Assembly: GCF_004360225.1 (NCBI RefSeq)
Contig: NZ_SNUA01000021.1
Location: 15,565-65,524 of the forward strand
DNA from: Alcanivorax sp. 24
GTDB lineage: Bacteria; Pseudomonadota; Gammaproteobacteria; Pseudomonadales; Alcanivoracaceae
DNA length: 49,960 nt
Reading direction: 5' to 3'
Under the pieces are notes generated by a model. It was not told the DNA's origin. It ran no database searches and saw only the letters and a list, made by a program, of their open reading frames with translations. The position numbers were made by a program, and so were the translations under genes. Below are positions 8,668 through 19,784 of the stretch, piece by piece (within the stretch, counting starts at the first letter, position 1; each line of letters opens with the position of its first letter).

Positions 8668-9149
8668 ATGAGTGTGGATATCAGAAGGGCCATTGATTTT
8701 ATCGGGCATGCCTCAAGCTATCCGGAACTCGATGATTTTCTGATCGGGTCGGGCATCGAGCAAAGGCTGACAGCCAAGGACCTGCCTTCCGCGGAGCTGC
8801 TGGCCGATAACGGCACGGTCGTTTTGCAGTTCACCTCCTCCTATGCCGAGACTTATGGCAAACCACACAGTGAAGGTCTGCTGTTTCTGGAGGATGTCAC
8901 AGCACAGAATCCGAAGTACGAGGACGATATCGGGCCTTTTACCAGTGATTTGCCGCTGGGCTTGCGAATGGATATGACGGGGGGGGGGGCATTGTTTCTC
9001 TGTTGGGAGAGCCTGACTATAGCGGGGAGTTTTTCGGTGGTTTCTTTTTGACCTACGATGGTCTCGTCCCGAACATCACCGTCAACATCAAGCTTGATAT
9101 CAAGAGCAGGGAGATCATCTTCGTCAGGTTCATGCCTGTTGAAGTCTGA
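8668..9149 (+). pseudogene. Putative immunity gene frameshifted at an 11-G tract
   Basis: From ATG 8668 the frame encodes DIRRAIDFIGHASSYPELDD and continues to LGLRMDM, then meets 11 consecutive Gs at 8979-8989. After the tract, the sensible reading is in another frame: LLGEPDYSGEFFGGFFLTYD through FVRFMPVEV, ending at TGA 9147-9149. Adding one G or removing two joins the frames into a protein of about 160 residues. As written, the frame ends at 9051. The family is not named with certainty; the pattern GL-x-M...LLG-x-P-x-YS is shared with the following gene. A phase-variable gene, a true pseudogene or a homopolymer sequencing error are all possible. Confidence 0.7.
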
Positions 9150-9165
9150 TCCGCCTGATGCGGGA

Positions 9166-9618
9166 GTGTCTCCGGTGGCTACCGAAAATCTAGACCAGTT
9201 AATGCTCTCGGCATTGGGGAAGGGCAACAAGGATGACGAAGTCAGGAAGGCATTCGCGGAGGCCTCGTTGGCTAACTGGCCGGATGTCGCGGATGATCGG
9301 GAGGCGGCCTGGAACGTTGAGTATTGGCGTTATGGCTGCTCTCTGACTTTTGTCGAGACCGGGCAATACGAGCAGTTGTTTGATGAACATGGTATTCAAG
9401 GTGGGTTGGTGGCGGCCACATCGACTTTTTATCTCCGTGGCGTTGATGGCTTCCGTGCATTCCCTGAGGAACCGCCTTTTGGATTGACCCCAGGAATGAA
9501 GCCTGATGAGGTGGCGGCTTGTATCGGCCCGGTGCGGGCTTCCAGAGTTCCCTATGATCGCCGGGTGGACCTGTTCTTCGTGGATGCTATAGCCGGGATG
9601 GCGTCACTGTTGAAGTGA
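9166..9618 (+). pseudogene. Immunity-like gene truncated by fusion to a copy of the upstream immunity gene
   Basis: GTG at 9166 is the best visible start, 16 bases after the preceding stop. The frame encodes VATENLDQLMLSALGKGNKD, then GLTPGMKPDEVAACIGPVRAS and YDRRVDLFFVDA. The pattern GLTPGMKPDEV...R-VDLFF resembles the C-terminal half of the previous gene, so both may belong to one family. From about 9585 the DNA becomes a copy of 7315 onward, so the last ~11 codons (AIAGMASLLK) are read from foreign sequence in the wrong frame. The original C-terminus is therefore lost. Confidence 0.6.
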
Positions 9619-9819
9619 TCAACGACGCTGGCGACAAGGAAGGTGGTCCGAATTACGGTCCGGTGAACAGAATCCGTAAGCTGGGAAAACACCTGTATGT
9701 TTGCGGTCATGGCGGCCAGGTCTACAGGAGGGTGGATGCGGGTTGGGAGCATTGTGATGCTGCTTCGCTTCGACGGTGATGAGTGGGAGTGCTTTAAGCA
9801 TCCGAATAATCAATAGAAG
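9585..9819 (+). pseudogene. Partial, internally deleted copy of the 7039-8061 immunity gene
   Basis: 9585-9762 closely matches 7315-7483, including AATTACGGTCCGGTGAACAG and GGTCATGGCGGCCAGGTCTA. The sequence then jumps to a match of 8005-8061, ending in a stop near 9817. About 524 bases are missing at a shared CTG, and this shifts the frame. The encoded fragments correspond to GDKEGGPNYGPVNRIRKLG and FDGDEWECFKHPNNQ. It is a remnant without a start codon of its own. Confidence 0.85.
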
Positions 9820-9837
9820 GCTCGGGTTTTCGAATGC

Positions 9838-10005
9838 TCTTCTGTAGGAGCCAGTCGGGGCGGCCCTTCGCTTGCAAGCAGGCTTCCCACAGCGGCTTCG
9901 TAGCGTAAATCTGTGGAAGCCAGCTTGCTGGCGAATCCCGATCCTCCGATGTTGTCCCATTCGCCTGCAAGGCAGGCTTCTACAGCAGGGGTAGAGAGGC
10001 AAGTG
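9838..10005. repeat. REP-like elements downstream of the immunity array
   Basis: Several REP arms occur in alternating orientation: TTCGCTTGCAAGCAGGCTTC followed by CCAC, then GTGGAAGCCAGCTTGCTGGC followed by GAAT, then CATTCGCCTGCAAGGCAGGC. They separate the vgrG island from the convergent amidase operon. Confidence 0.8.
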
Positions 10006-10026
10006 CCGGGTGTGTATGCCGACCGA

Positions 10027-10545
10027 TCAGGCCTGCACGACTTGTTCAAGCAGCAACAATCCCGGTATCCAGCCGGTGAATACGGCGCATAACAGAGTGA
10101 GCCATGCGACCGGCTTTTGGATATTTCGCGACAGCCCCAGCAGCAGAAAGAAGCTGAACCACAGCACGGTCCAGGCTATCCAGTTGAAGGTATTCCATAG
10201 GCCGAAATCGTCACCGATGTTCGCCAGTGACTGGATCGCGATAATGCCGGCGGTGAGGCTGACGAAAAGACAGAACCAGCCCAGCCCCTTGCCATCCACA
10301 TTGAGAAACTGGTTGGCGGCGACCCACAGGTAGGTGAAGGCGAACAGCAGGGTGAATGCGCCGGCCTTGATCGACAACGGGCCCGAGGGTTCGGCGAGAA
10401 TCAGGAATAGAGCGATGCACAGGCTCAGTGCACCGACGAAAAGGTTGATGACGGCAACCTCGCGGCCGCTGATTTTGTTCATCAGCCAGATGCTGTTGAG
10501 AAACAGCACGGCGCCGACATACAGCAGGGTGAGTCCGAGTATCAT
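10027..10545 (-). CDS. amiS: AmiS/UreI family amide or urea channel
   Basis: 172 residues, almost entirely hydrophobic, with six predicted membrane segments, the length and layout of AmiS/UreI proteins. Family members form inner-membrane pores for short amides or urea. It is the last gene of the amiE-B-C-R-S order known from Pseudomonas aeruginosa, so it probably admits aliphatic amides for AmiE. The start at 10545 lies about 45 bases after amiR. Recognisable pieces are [20 protein letters not shown] and [20 protein letters not shown]. Confidence 0.9.
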   Translation of the reverse strand: MILGLTLLYVGAVLFLNSIWLMNKISGREVAVINLFVGALSLCIALFLILAEPSGPLSIKAGAFTLLFAFTYLWVAANQFLNVDGKGLGWFCLFVSLTAGIIAIQSLANIGDDFGLWNTFNWIAWTVLWFSFFLLLGLSRNIQKPVAWLTLLCAVFTGWIPGLLLLEQVVQA

Positions 10546-10590
10546 GATGTGTGCTCCTTGTTGTTATTGGCATGATTCAGGGCCGGCTCT

Positions 10591-12380
<1,790 letters not shown>

Positions 12381-13502
12381 TCACCGTGGCAGGAAAATGA
12401 CGTTCTGGTGTTCCAGCCGGGCCCAATACACCGTTGGGGTATCGCCATTGTCGCAGGGCTGATGGTGACGAAGAAGATACTCCGCCAAAGGCACTTCCAG
12501 ATGCCGGCGGACGCCACGGCGCAGGGAGCGGGCGCCAAACTGGCGGTCGAACCCCTGCCGTGCCAGGTACGACACCACCTCCGGTTCCACGTCCAGGCGG
12601 CAATGGTGCTTGATCAGACGCTGATTGAGGCGGCGGATCTCAAGTGCCACCAATTGCTCGACGATGTCCTGCTCGATCCAGTTGAAGGTAATGGTGGTGT
12701 CGATGCGGTTGACGAACTCCGGTGAGAACGCCTTGAGCAGTTTTTCGCGCACCAGTTTGTCGATGTGGTGATGACGGCGGGCATGGCCATGCGACAGCAG
12801 GCGACCGGGAAAGCGGGCGCGCCGTTCGTCGTACCGCTGAATATCCCGGGCGCCAAGATTGCTGGTCATGAAGATCAGCGTATTACGAAAGCTGTAGGTC
12901 CGTTCGCCTGACGCCACGGTCAGTATGCCGTTGTCGAAGACGTTCAGCAGCGCCTGGATTACTTCTTTGCTGGCCTTCTCCAGTTCATCGAACAATACGA
13001 TGCCGGGGCGGCCCTGGGTGCCTTCCAGTTTGTCCTGGTCGAGCAGAGTGGTGCCTTCCTTGGCACCTACATAGCCCGGCGGAGCACCGGTCAGCGCGGC
13101 GGCATAATGCTCCTGGGACAGGGTATTCATGTCCACCCGGCAGAAGGCGTCGGCATCCCCATGCAGGGTGCGCGCCAGAGCGCGCACGATCTCGGTTTTA
13201 CCAACCCCGGTGGGCCCCAGGAACAAAGCGGTGAACAATGGCCGGCGAGGATCGGTGAGGTCGGCGCGCACCACCTTGAGGATGTCTTCCACCGCTTGCA
13301 GGGCCGGGTCCTGCCCGAGGATTTCATCGCGCAGGGTTTCCATGATGGCGCGGACATCGAAGCGATAGCGGCTCTGCAGAGCGGTATGGTGGCGCAAATG
13401 GGCTTGTACGACGTCGTGCGTCGCCGTGTTTTCGTGATTCAGAGCCTGACGCTGATCCCGTTGCCTCTGATTTTGGTCGATCATGTCGTTGAGAAAGGGC
13501 AT
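12381..13502 (-). CDS. amiB: AmiB, AAA+ ClpB/ClpX-like ATPase of the amidase operon
   Basis: 373 residues. Walker A GPTGVGKT at 96-103, Walker B VLFDELEKA near 169-177, a sensor region LIFMTSNLGARDI, and the Clp C-terminal D2-small domain (EVVSYLARQGFDRQFGARSL). This is the single-AAA chaperone found between amiE and amiC in Pseudomonas. Its exact job is not established; an energy or folding role for the amide permease has been suggested. It starts 87 bases after the amiE stop and ends 33 bases before amiC. Confidence 0.92.
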   Translation of the reverse strand: MPFLNDMIDQNQRQRDQRQALNHENTATHDVVQAHLRHHTALQSRYRFDVRAIMETLRDEILGQDPALQAVEDILKVVRADLTDPRRPLFTALFLGPTGVGKTEIVRALARTLHGDADAFCRVDMNTLSQEHYAAALTGAPPGYVGAKEGTTLLDQDKLEGTQGRPGIVLFDELEKASKEVIQALLNVFDNGILTVASGERTYSFRNTLIFMTSNLGARDIQRYDERRARFPGRLLSHGHARRHHHIDKLVREKLLKAFSPEFVNRIDTTITFNWIEQDIVEQLVALEIRRLNQRLIKHHCRLDVEPEVVSYLARQGFDRQFGARSLRRGVRRHLEVPLAEYLLRHHQPCDNGDTPTVYWARLEHQNVIFLPR

Positions 13503-13558
13503 GGCGTGTCCCTGTTGCGCGGAAAAACTGTCCGGAAATAAGAGCGGTCCGAGGGGAA

Positions 13559-13584
13559 GGCGGCGTGCCGGGTGACACGCCGCC
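13559..13584 (-). promoter_or_regulatory. GC-rich hairpin between amiE and amiB
   Basis: GGCGGCGTG (13559-13567) and CACGCCGCC (13576-13584) form a perfect 9-bp stem with an 8-base loop just after the amiE stop. There is no following U tract, so it is more likely to block 3' decay of amiE mRNA or attenuate readthrough than to act as a full terminator. It could make amiE expression exceed that of the regulators. Confidence 0.6.
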
Positions 13585-13589
13585 GCGTC

Positions 13590-14654
<1,065 letters not shown>

Positions 14655-14694
14655 TCATTAGGGCAAATGGAGTGGCCGTCACGGATGACGAACC

Positions 14695-14732
14695 AAAAAA
14701 AAGGCTCTTCCGGGACAAGTCCCGGAAGAGCC
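14695..14732 (-). terminator. Leader terminator of the ami operon, target of AmiR antitermination
   Basis: GGCTCTTCCGGGAC (14703-14716), AA, GTCCCGGAAGAGCC (14719-14732) is a perfect 14-bp stem with a two-base spacer. On the minus strand it is followed by eight Us (14695-14702). It lies between the promoter and amiE, the position of the amide-controlled terminator in P. aeruginosa. The earlier part of the leader (14733-14800) has small stem-loops such as GCGGTTACGC that could form the ANTAR target, but I could not assign the two hexaloops securely. Confidence 0.92.
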
Positions 14733-14807
14733 CATTTGCTCTGTTGGCATTGTGCAATCTGGTTGGCGTAACCGCATCGCCGTTGATGGGCGCCGCCTGT
14801 TTGTCAC

Positions 14808-14837
14808 GTTATAGGCGCTCCTTGCCGCCGCTGTCAA
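14808..14837 (-). promoter_or_regulatory. Sigma-70 promoter of the ami operon
   Basis: On the minus strand TTGACA (complement of 14832-14837) is followed after 18 bases by TATAAC (complement of 14808-14813). The -35 box is perfect, and transcription would begin near 14800, giving a leader of about 170 bases that contains the terminator. This fits constitutive initiation with control at termination. Confidence 0.8.
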
Positions 14838-14881
14838 GCACATGAAACCGATCAGTCATCGGATGTTGATATGGCAAATGC

Positions 14882-14959
14882 GTTCGCCGGCAAGCCGGTC
14901 TCCCACAGCGGCTTCGTGTCTCCGTTGTGGGGTTGTGGGAGACCGGCTTGCCGGCGAAC
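14882..14959. repeat. REP doublet (REPIN)
   Basis: GTTCGCCGGCAAGCCGGTCT plus CCCAC on the left is the exact inverse of GTGGGAGACCGGCTTGCCGG plus CGAAC on the right, giving a 25-bp inverted repeat with a spacer of about 28 bases. It lies between the ami promoter and the histidine kinase remnant. Confidence 0.85.
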
Positions 14960-14971
14960 AGTCTGACACGA

Positions 14972-15970
14972 CTAAAGACGAGGTGACGGGATAACGCTGG
15001 CGGTCAGGTTCAGAATGGCCCGGGTGCCGGCTTCCGGTGTCGATTCAAAATCCAGCGTCCAGCCAAAATATTCACAGATCCGCAGGCTCAGAAACAAGCC
15101 GAGCCCGGGGCCTGTTCCCGGAGCAGGGGGGCGCGCAGACTCCGGGTGTAGTCCCGGGCAACCTGTTCCAGGTCGAAGCCTGCTCCGGTATCGGTGACGT
15201 GTAGCAGTACGCCTTCATCGGTCGTCACATCAATTCCGATGGATCCTTGGTGAGTGTTCTCGGCGGCATTGCGGAGCAGGTTGCTCACGGTGATATGCAG
15301 CATGGCGGCGGGGGCGTTCAAGACGATGGCGGGCAAGGGAGCGAGTTCGAAAGCCACCGGTTTGTTCGACACCAGGTGTTGATGATCGCGGACCAGGGCG
15401 GGCAGAAGCTCATGCGGATCGCACCGAATTTGTCTACCCGATCCAGGGGGCCATTGGCCGCCACGGCGATGTGATGAGTTTCAATTTCTTGTAGTTGATT
15501 GGCAGGCGCGCGGCGGCCTCTCTCGCATCCAGGGACGCCAGGCGTTTGGCAATGTCCTTGACCGGCGCGGAGAGGCGCCGGGCCAGTGAGCGTACCAACA
15601 GAATCGCCAACAATAAGCTGATGGTGTCGGTCACCGTGCTGAGCAGGGCGCCATGATTTTGCTGTGTTTCCAGTTCCGTGATATCCAGTGCCAGCACCAC
15701 GTGCTCGCTACCATTGGGGTGAAGCAGTGCCACATAGGTGCGGCTTTGCCATTCGATTTTCCCGCTTGGGAATCCCCGCGGCTAATCGTGAAAGGCCTGG
15801 GGCGCGGATTCTTCCCCGTCTCTGGCGGGAATATACCAGCCATGCAGCGGGCCGACTTGTGGCGGTTCGTGGGTTTGCAGAGGCTTGTCGGCATTCAGAT
15901 CCGCAAGAGTGGATTCCAGAATGAGGTGTTGATTTTTCGTACCAGGGAGAATGCTGTAGCATACGCACCA
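14972..15970 (-). pseudogene. Degraded sensor histidine kinase gene
   Basis: Pieces in different frames match one kinase. From the 5' side: a sensor-like part (YSILPGTKNQHLILESTLAD, GWYIPARDGEESAPQAF) with an in-frame TAG near 15783; a membrane/HAMP part (LALDITELETQQNHGALLST, then SLLLAILLVRSLARRLSAPV); then a frameshift and apparent loss of the phosphorylated-His domain. Next comes an HATPase part (SNLLRNAAENTHQGSIGIDV, VTDTGAGFDLEQ) and, in yet another frame near 15100, GPGLGLFLSLRICEYFGWTL to the stop at 14972. At least three frame changes plus a stop make it non-functional. The N-terminus is missing. No response regulator is adjacent. Confidence 0.85.
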
Positions 15971-15993
15971 CTTTTATCAAGGAGGATAAGGCC

Positions 15994-18150
15994 TTGGAAT
16001 TATTGGGATTGTTGAAACTGCTGTTCATTCTGGTGGTGCTGGGCCTCACCGTCAGTAGCCTGGTGGGCTATTCATCCCGCCGTCGCCAGAGCAAGAAGGC
16101 GCTGGCGGCGATGCGCGAGCAGGGCGGCTCGATTCGCCGACTGAGCGAGGAGGAGCGGCGGGCGTTGCCGCCCATTCACGATCCGGCCAAACCGAAGCGT
16201 CCGCTGACGGTGGAAAGCGACGAGGTGTTTCCGCTGGAAGGCGCGTATTCCCGTCATGGTATCGAATCCAACGGGACCAGCACCTGGCACGACACCATTG
16301 GCGGTGTGGAGGTGTTCCTGCCTTACGACGCCGACCTGTTCCTGGCCGAGCATAACCGCGCCGAAGTAGTGTTCGCCGGCAAGATGGCGGTGGTGGTCGG
16401 ATTGAATCAGGAATTCGATTTACCCGGTGCCCAGGAACGGGACCAACGCCGGGATGCCGCTGATCAGCAATGGCAGGATGGGGCCCGCGGTGCCTTGCAG
16501 GACGTGTTCATCGACAGTGATACCGATCGGGACGAGGATCCGGATCGGGACCAGGAGAAAGACGAGGAGGCGGCGGCGCGCAAACGCCGGGTGGATATTT
16601 ACGCCCAGCGGGACGAGACCGTGGCGGAGATCGAGGCCCGTGGCGGCCGGGGCGTGGGGCTTTTGCCGGGACTGTTACTGATGCTGGCGTTCATCGGCCT
16701 GGGTATCGCCACCGCCCGGACCAGTATGTTGGCGATGTCATTGTGGAGTGGCGCCGCCGTGCTGTTGGCGGTCTTGGCGTTGTGGCTGTTCTGGCGCCGC
16801 TGGCGCCCCGGTCCCGCGCAAAAGGTGAATACGGTTACCGGTACGCTGAACCTGACGCCACTACTGTTCGACGAAGGCAGTAACACGGTGACCGTGGCCG
16901 CTACCCTGGGCGACAAGCTGAGCTTCAGCCTGCCGGAACACTGGCGTTCCCACGTGGACTATGAGGACGGCCAGCGCTTGGAGATGGATCTGCGCGTGGA
17001 CGATTACTCGGTGGTCAATTACAACCGCCAGTTGTCTCTTGATGAGGAAATTCGTCGCTTTCCGTTGGCCTATTGGGGGCGGCATTTCACCATGGCGTTG
17101 GTGGCGGGTATTGGATTGTTGGCGGCGCTGTTGTTGTCACGGGCGCCCTGGGCCGATGGCATGCTGACCTGGAACGCGGTGTCCGGGGGGCGTTATCTCG
17201 AGGCGCGGGAGGTGTCGGCATTGTTGGCGTCGCCGCCGGGGGCGGGCAGCATGGTGGACCTGTCCGGCTCGGGCCGGTGCCAGGTGCGCGCGTCGATGGG
17301 GGATTGGCGGCACCCCGGAGTACACTGTGACTGGATTCGCTGGGGAGGTGATACCTCCGCGCTACCCCGAGTGGAAATCGATGAGCTCACCGCCGAGCTG
17401 TTCTCCGACGAGGTAGTGAAAACACGCCGTGATCCCTATGTGGAAATGATGGTGAAGCTGTACGGTCGGGATCCGCGCCAGGCGCCGTTACTGGTGGAAA
17501 ATCCACGGGCGCTGATTGAATTGGTGGAAAATGCCTGCGGGACGCGACAACAGCACGCCTGTGCCTATCTTCGCGACACCGTCGTGGAACATCTCCGCGT
17601 CTCCTTGCCAGAGCAGCCCACCGATTGGGACGCCTTGCGCGAGGAGGTGATGGGCTATGAGGGCGACAAACCTTTGCAGGCGGTGATTGGCCAATCCGAG
17701 CTTGGCCTGGTGAAACGTCGTTTACGCGCGGTGGGGCGGGAACGGGCGGAGCAGGCGGTGCCGGACCTTGGCCGCGAGATCCATGACAACGAAAAAGGTG
17801 GTGTGCTGGTGCACATGATGGGTGACCCGGCGCTGACGCCGGCATCGATGACGGATATCGAGTTGTGGCGGCGTTTCGTCGACCTGACCGCGCCGGGCAG
17901 CGCGGAGCCCTTTTCGGCGAAGGGGATGGTGGTCCATCGCGGCGAGGATGATTCGGGCGCGCCGATACTGGTGGTGGATGTCACCCGCCAACTGGAGTGG
18001 CCCTGGCGTTCACTGCTGTTGACGGTGTGGATACTGCTGGCCGCCGTGCTGTTGCCGGTCCATGTCTGGCTGGCGGTACAGCAGTATCGCGCCAAGCGTC
18101 GCCGCGAGGCGGATCTGGCCCGGCTGCATGGCTGGGCGCAACCGTCCTGA
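15994..18150 (+). CDS. IgaA/UmoB family intracellular growth attenuator-like membrane protein
   Basis: 718 residues, start TTG 15994 chosen because AAGGAGG lies at 15979-15985. One membrane segment at ~5-25, two at ~221-270, one at ~365-385 and one at ~670-697 leave a cytoplasmic region with an acidic Asp/Glu-rich linker (~165-195) and a large periplasmic domain, the IgaA plan. Family-like stretches are RKLSEEER-type (RRLSEEERRALPPIHD) and YSRHGIESNGTSTWHDTIGG. In enterobacteria IgaA restrains the Rcs phosphorelay. No Rcs genes are seen here, and the divergent neighbour is a dead histidine kinase, so the partner is unknown. Confidence 0.82.
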   Translation: MELLGLLKLLFILVVLGLTVSSLVGYSSRRRQSKKALAAMREQGGSIRRLSEEERRALPPIHDPAKPKRPLTVESDEVFPLEGAYSRHGIESNGTSTWHDTIGGVEVFLPYDADLFLAEHNRAEVVFAGKMAVVVGLNQEFDLPGAQERDQRRDAADQQWQDGARGALQDVFIDSDTDRDEDPDRDQEKDEEAAARKRRVDIYAQRDETVAEIEARGGRGVGLLPGLLLMLAFIGLGIATARTSMLAMSLWSGAAVLLAVLALWLFWRRWRPGPAQKVNTVTGTLNLTPLLFDEGSNTVTVAATLGDKLSFSLPEHWRSHVDYEDGQRLEMDLRVDDYSVVNYNRQLSLDEEIRRFPLAYWGRHFTMALVAGIGLLAALLLSRAPWADGMLTWNAVSGGRYLEAREVSALLASPPGAGSMVDLSGSGRCQVRASMGDWRHPGVHCDWIRWGGDTSALPRVEIDELTAELFSDEVVKTRRDPYVEMMVKLYGRDPRQAPLLVENPRALIELVENACGTRQQHACAYLRDTVVEHLRVSLPEQPTDWDALREEVMGYEGDKPLQAVIGQSELGLVKRRLRAVGRERAEQAVPDLGREIHDNEKGGVLVHMMGDPALTPASMTDIELWRRFVDLTAPGSAEPFSAKGMVVHRGEDDSGAPILVVDVTRQLEWPWRSLLLTVWILLAAVLLPVHVWLAVQQYRAKRRREADLARLHGWAQPS

Positions 18151-18186
18151 CGGGGCACTGTTGCTTGGCTATTGCTGACAACGGTT

Positions 18187-18257
18187 ATTCGCGAGTGAAC
18201 TCGCTTCCCACAGCGGCTTCGTAGTTTCTTTCGTGGGAAGCTGCTTTAGCAGCGAAT
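18187..18257. repeat. REP doublet
   Basis: ATTCGCGAGTGAACTCGCTT plus CCCAC and CGTGGGAAGCTGCTTTAGCA plus GCGAAT form an imperfect inverted pair. It lies between the convergent igaA-like and lysR genes. Confidence 0.8.
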
Positions 18258-18266
18258 GGCAGATGA

Positions 18267-19145
18267 TCATGCGGCCAGCCGGGGTGTGATGCGTGGTGCC
18301 AGCCAATCGATCACATAGCGCACCCGGCGTGACAGCAGTTGTGAGTGCGGGTAGGTCAGCAGCACGGGAATCGGATCCGGCTCGAAGGCCTCCAGCACTT
18401 TGACCAGAGTGCCGTCCGCCAGGGCTTCCCGCACTTGATAGTGATAGAAACGCCCGAAGCCGAGGCCGGCGATGCAGGCTTGCCGGGCGCTTTCAATCTG
18501 GTTGGTAACCAGGGTGGGATCAATTCGCACCGTATCGCCGTGAAAGCCCCATAGTGGTCCTTGAGGGGCGAACAGGACACAGGGACGACTTTCCAGTTCC
18601 CGGGGCATCGCGGGTTCCCCCTTGCTGGCCAGATATTCCGGGCTGGCGCATACCACCGTCGACATTTGCCCGAGAGGGCGCACGACCAGGGACGAGTCCC
18701 GTGGATGTCCGATACGGATCGCCAGATCCAGGCCCGCTTCAACCAGGTTCACCACTTTGTCTTCCAGTACCAGATTGACGCGCATGGCGGGGTGGTCGCT
18801 GAGAAAGCGGTTTACCAGGGGCGCCACGTGATAGCGGCCAAAGGTCTCCGGAGCGGTGATGCCGACGGTACCGGAAGGGCCGCGCTGGCGCTCTTGCAGG
18901 ACGCTTTCCGCTTCGGTGACGTCGGCCAGAATGCGACGACAGCGCGTCAGATAGTCTCGTCCTTCCTCGGTGAGAGACAGCTGACGGGTAGTGCGATTCA
19001 GGAGACGGACATTCAGGGACCGTTCCAACGCCGCCAGACTGCGCACCACCGAAGCCGGGGATTGCCCTTGTGCATCCGCCGCCGCGCTGAGACTGCCGCT
19101 GTCGACGATACGTACGAAGGTGGCCATCGCTTTCAGTTTGTCCAT
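18267..19145 (-). CDS. LysR family transcriptional regulator
   Basis: About 292 residues from MDKLKAMATFVRIVDSGSLS at 19145. The N-terminal winged helix-turn-helix (SLSAAADAQGQSPASVVRSL...LNRTTRQLSLTEEG) and C-terminal substrate-binding domain are both complete. It is transcribed away from a glyoxalase-fold gene and a glutathione transferase gene, which it may control, as LysR proteins often regulate divergent neighbours. The open frame extends upstream by 49 codons through a 9-base tandem repeat encoding Gly-Glu-Pro; I take MDKLKAM as the start because it matches the family. Confidence 0.92.
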   Translation of the reverse strand: MDKLKAMATFVRIVDSGSLSAAADAQGQSPASVVRSLAALERSLNVRLLNRTTRQLSLTEEGRDYLTRCRRILADVTEAESVLQERQRGPSGTVGITAPETFGRYHVAPLVNRFLSDHPAMRVNLVLEDKVVNLVEAGLDLAIRIGHPRDSSLVVRPLGQMSTVVCASPEYLASKGEPAMPRELESRPCVLFAPQGPLWGFHGDTVRIDPTLVTNQIESARQACIAGLGFGRFYHYQVREALADGTLVKVLEAFEPDPIPVLLTYPHSQLLSRRVRYVIDWLAPRITPRLAA

Positions 19146-19150
19146 GCTTT

Positions 19151-19204
19151 GCTCTCCGGGCTCTCCGGGCTCTCCGGGCTCTCCGGGCTCTCCGGGCTCT
19201 CCGA
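19151..19204 (-). repeat. 9-base tandem repeat in the 5' leader of the lysR gene
   Basis: Five perfect copies of GCTCTCCGG (19151-19195) and a sixth ending in A. On the minus strand this reads in frame with lysR as Gly-Glu-Pro repeats if translation began further upstream. It sits 6 bases before the preferred start codon, where the ribosome binding site should be; copy-number change could alter translation. Confidence 0.9.
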
Positions 19205-19322
19205 ACGAGGCGATTTGTGCGCCGCGCGTAATACTGTTCTGCATCCGGGACCATTTTTCATTCATCCAAACTAGGTCAGCATCGGTGGCCAATCAATAGG
19301 CCGAAAGTGGAGGTTTTGGGCT

Positions 19323-19766
19323 ATGTGGATGGAGAAGCCGGCAACGTCGCAAGACTGTCCGGTGATGGTGACCGGTTATGACCACGTGGGCATTCGAGTC
19401 ACCGACCGGCGTCGGTCCCTGCGCTTTTATGAGCGCTTGGGATTCCGGCAAACCCATCATTTCCCCGGCGCCGAAGCCAACGAAATGGTTACCGCCGCCG
19501 GGGTGCGGATTAATCTGATTTTCAATGGTGCCCGTCGGCCAGGTGGTCGCAATGTGTTGCTGGATGAGCCGGTGAAACTGCCCGGTATGACGCACCCGGC
19601 GTTCCTGGTGGCCGATCTGGCGGCGCTACGGGCCTGGTTGGAACGGGAAGCCATCGTCATTACCGAAGGGCCGAAACGGATCGGTCCGCGCCGGGTGGCG
19701 CTGTTTATCCGCGATCCCGACGGCAACGTTCTCGAATTCAATCAACTGATTCCCGAGCAGGACTGA
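19323..19766 (+). CDS. Glyoxalase/bleomycin resistance (VOC) fold protein
   Basis: 147 residues. YDHVGIRVTDRRRSLRFYER opens the first beta-alpha-beta-beta-beta module and FIRDPDGNVLEFNQ closes the second; the metal-site pattern H...E is present. The VOC superfamily includes lactoylglutathione lyases, dioxygenases and resistance proteins, so the substrate is not known. GTGGAGG upstream supports the start at 19323, although ATG 19365 begins closer to the domain. It is followed after 18 bases by a glutathione transferase gene, consistent with a detoxification pair. Confidence 0.85.
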   Translation: MWMEKPATSQDCPVMVTGYDHVGIRVTDRRRSLRFYERLGFRQTHHFPGAEANEMVTAAGVRINLIFNGARRPGGRNVLLDEPVKLPGMTHPAFLVADLAALRAWLEREAIVITEGPKRIGPRRVALFIRDPDGNVLEFNQLIPEQD

Positions 19767-19784
19767 TTCCTCGATAGGAGAGCA

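Noticed and set aside
18987-19299. Extended N-terminus of the LysR protein with Gly-Glu-Pro repeats
   Set aside because: The LysR family begins at MDKLKAM; the upstream codons are more easily read as a repeated leader.
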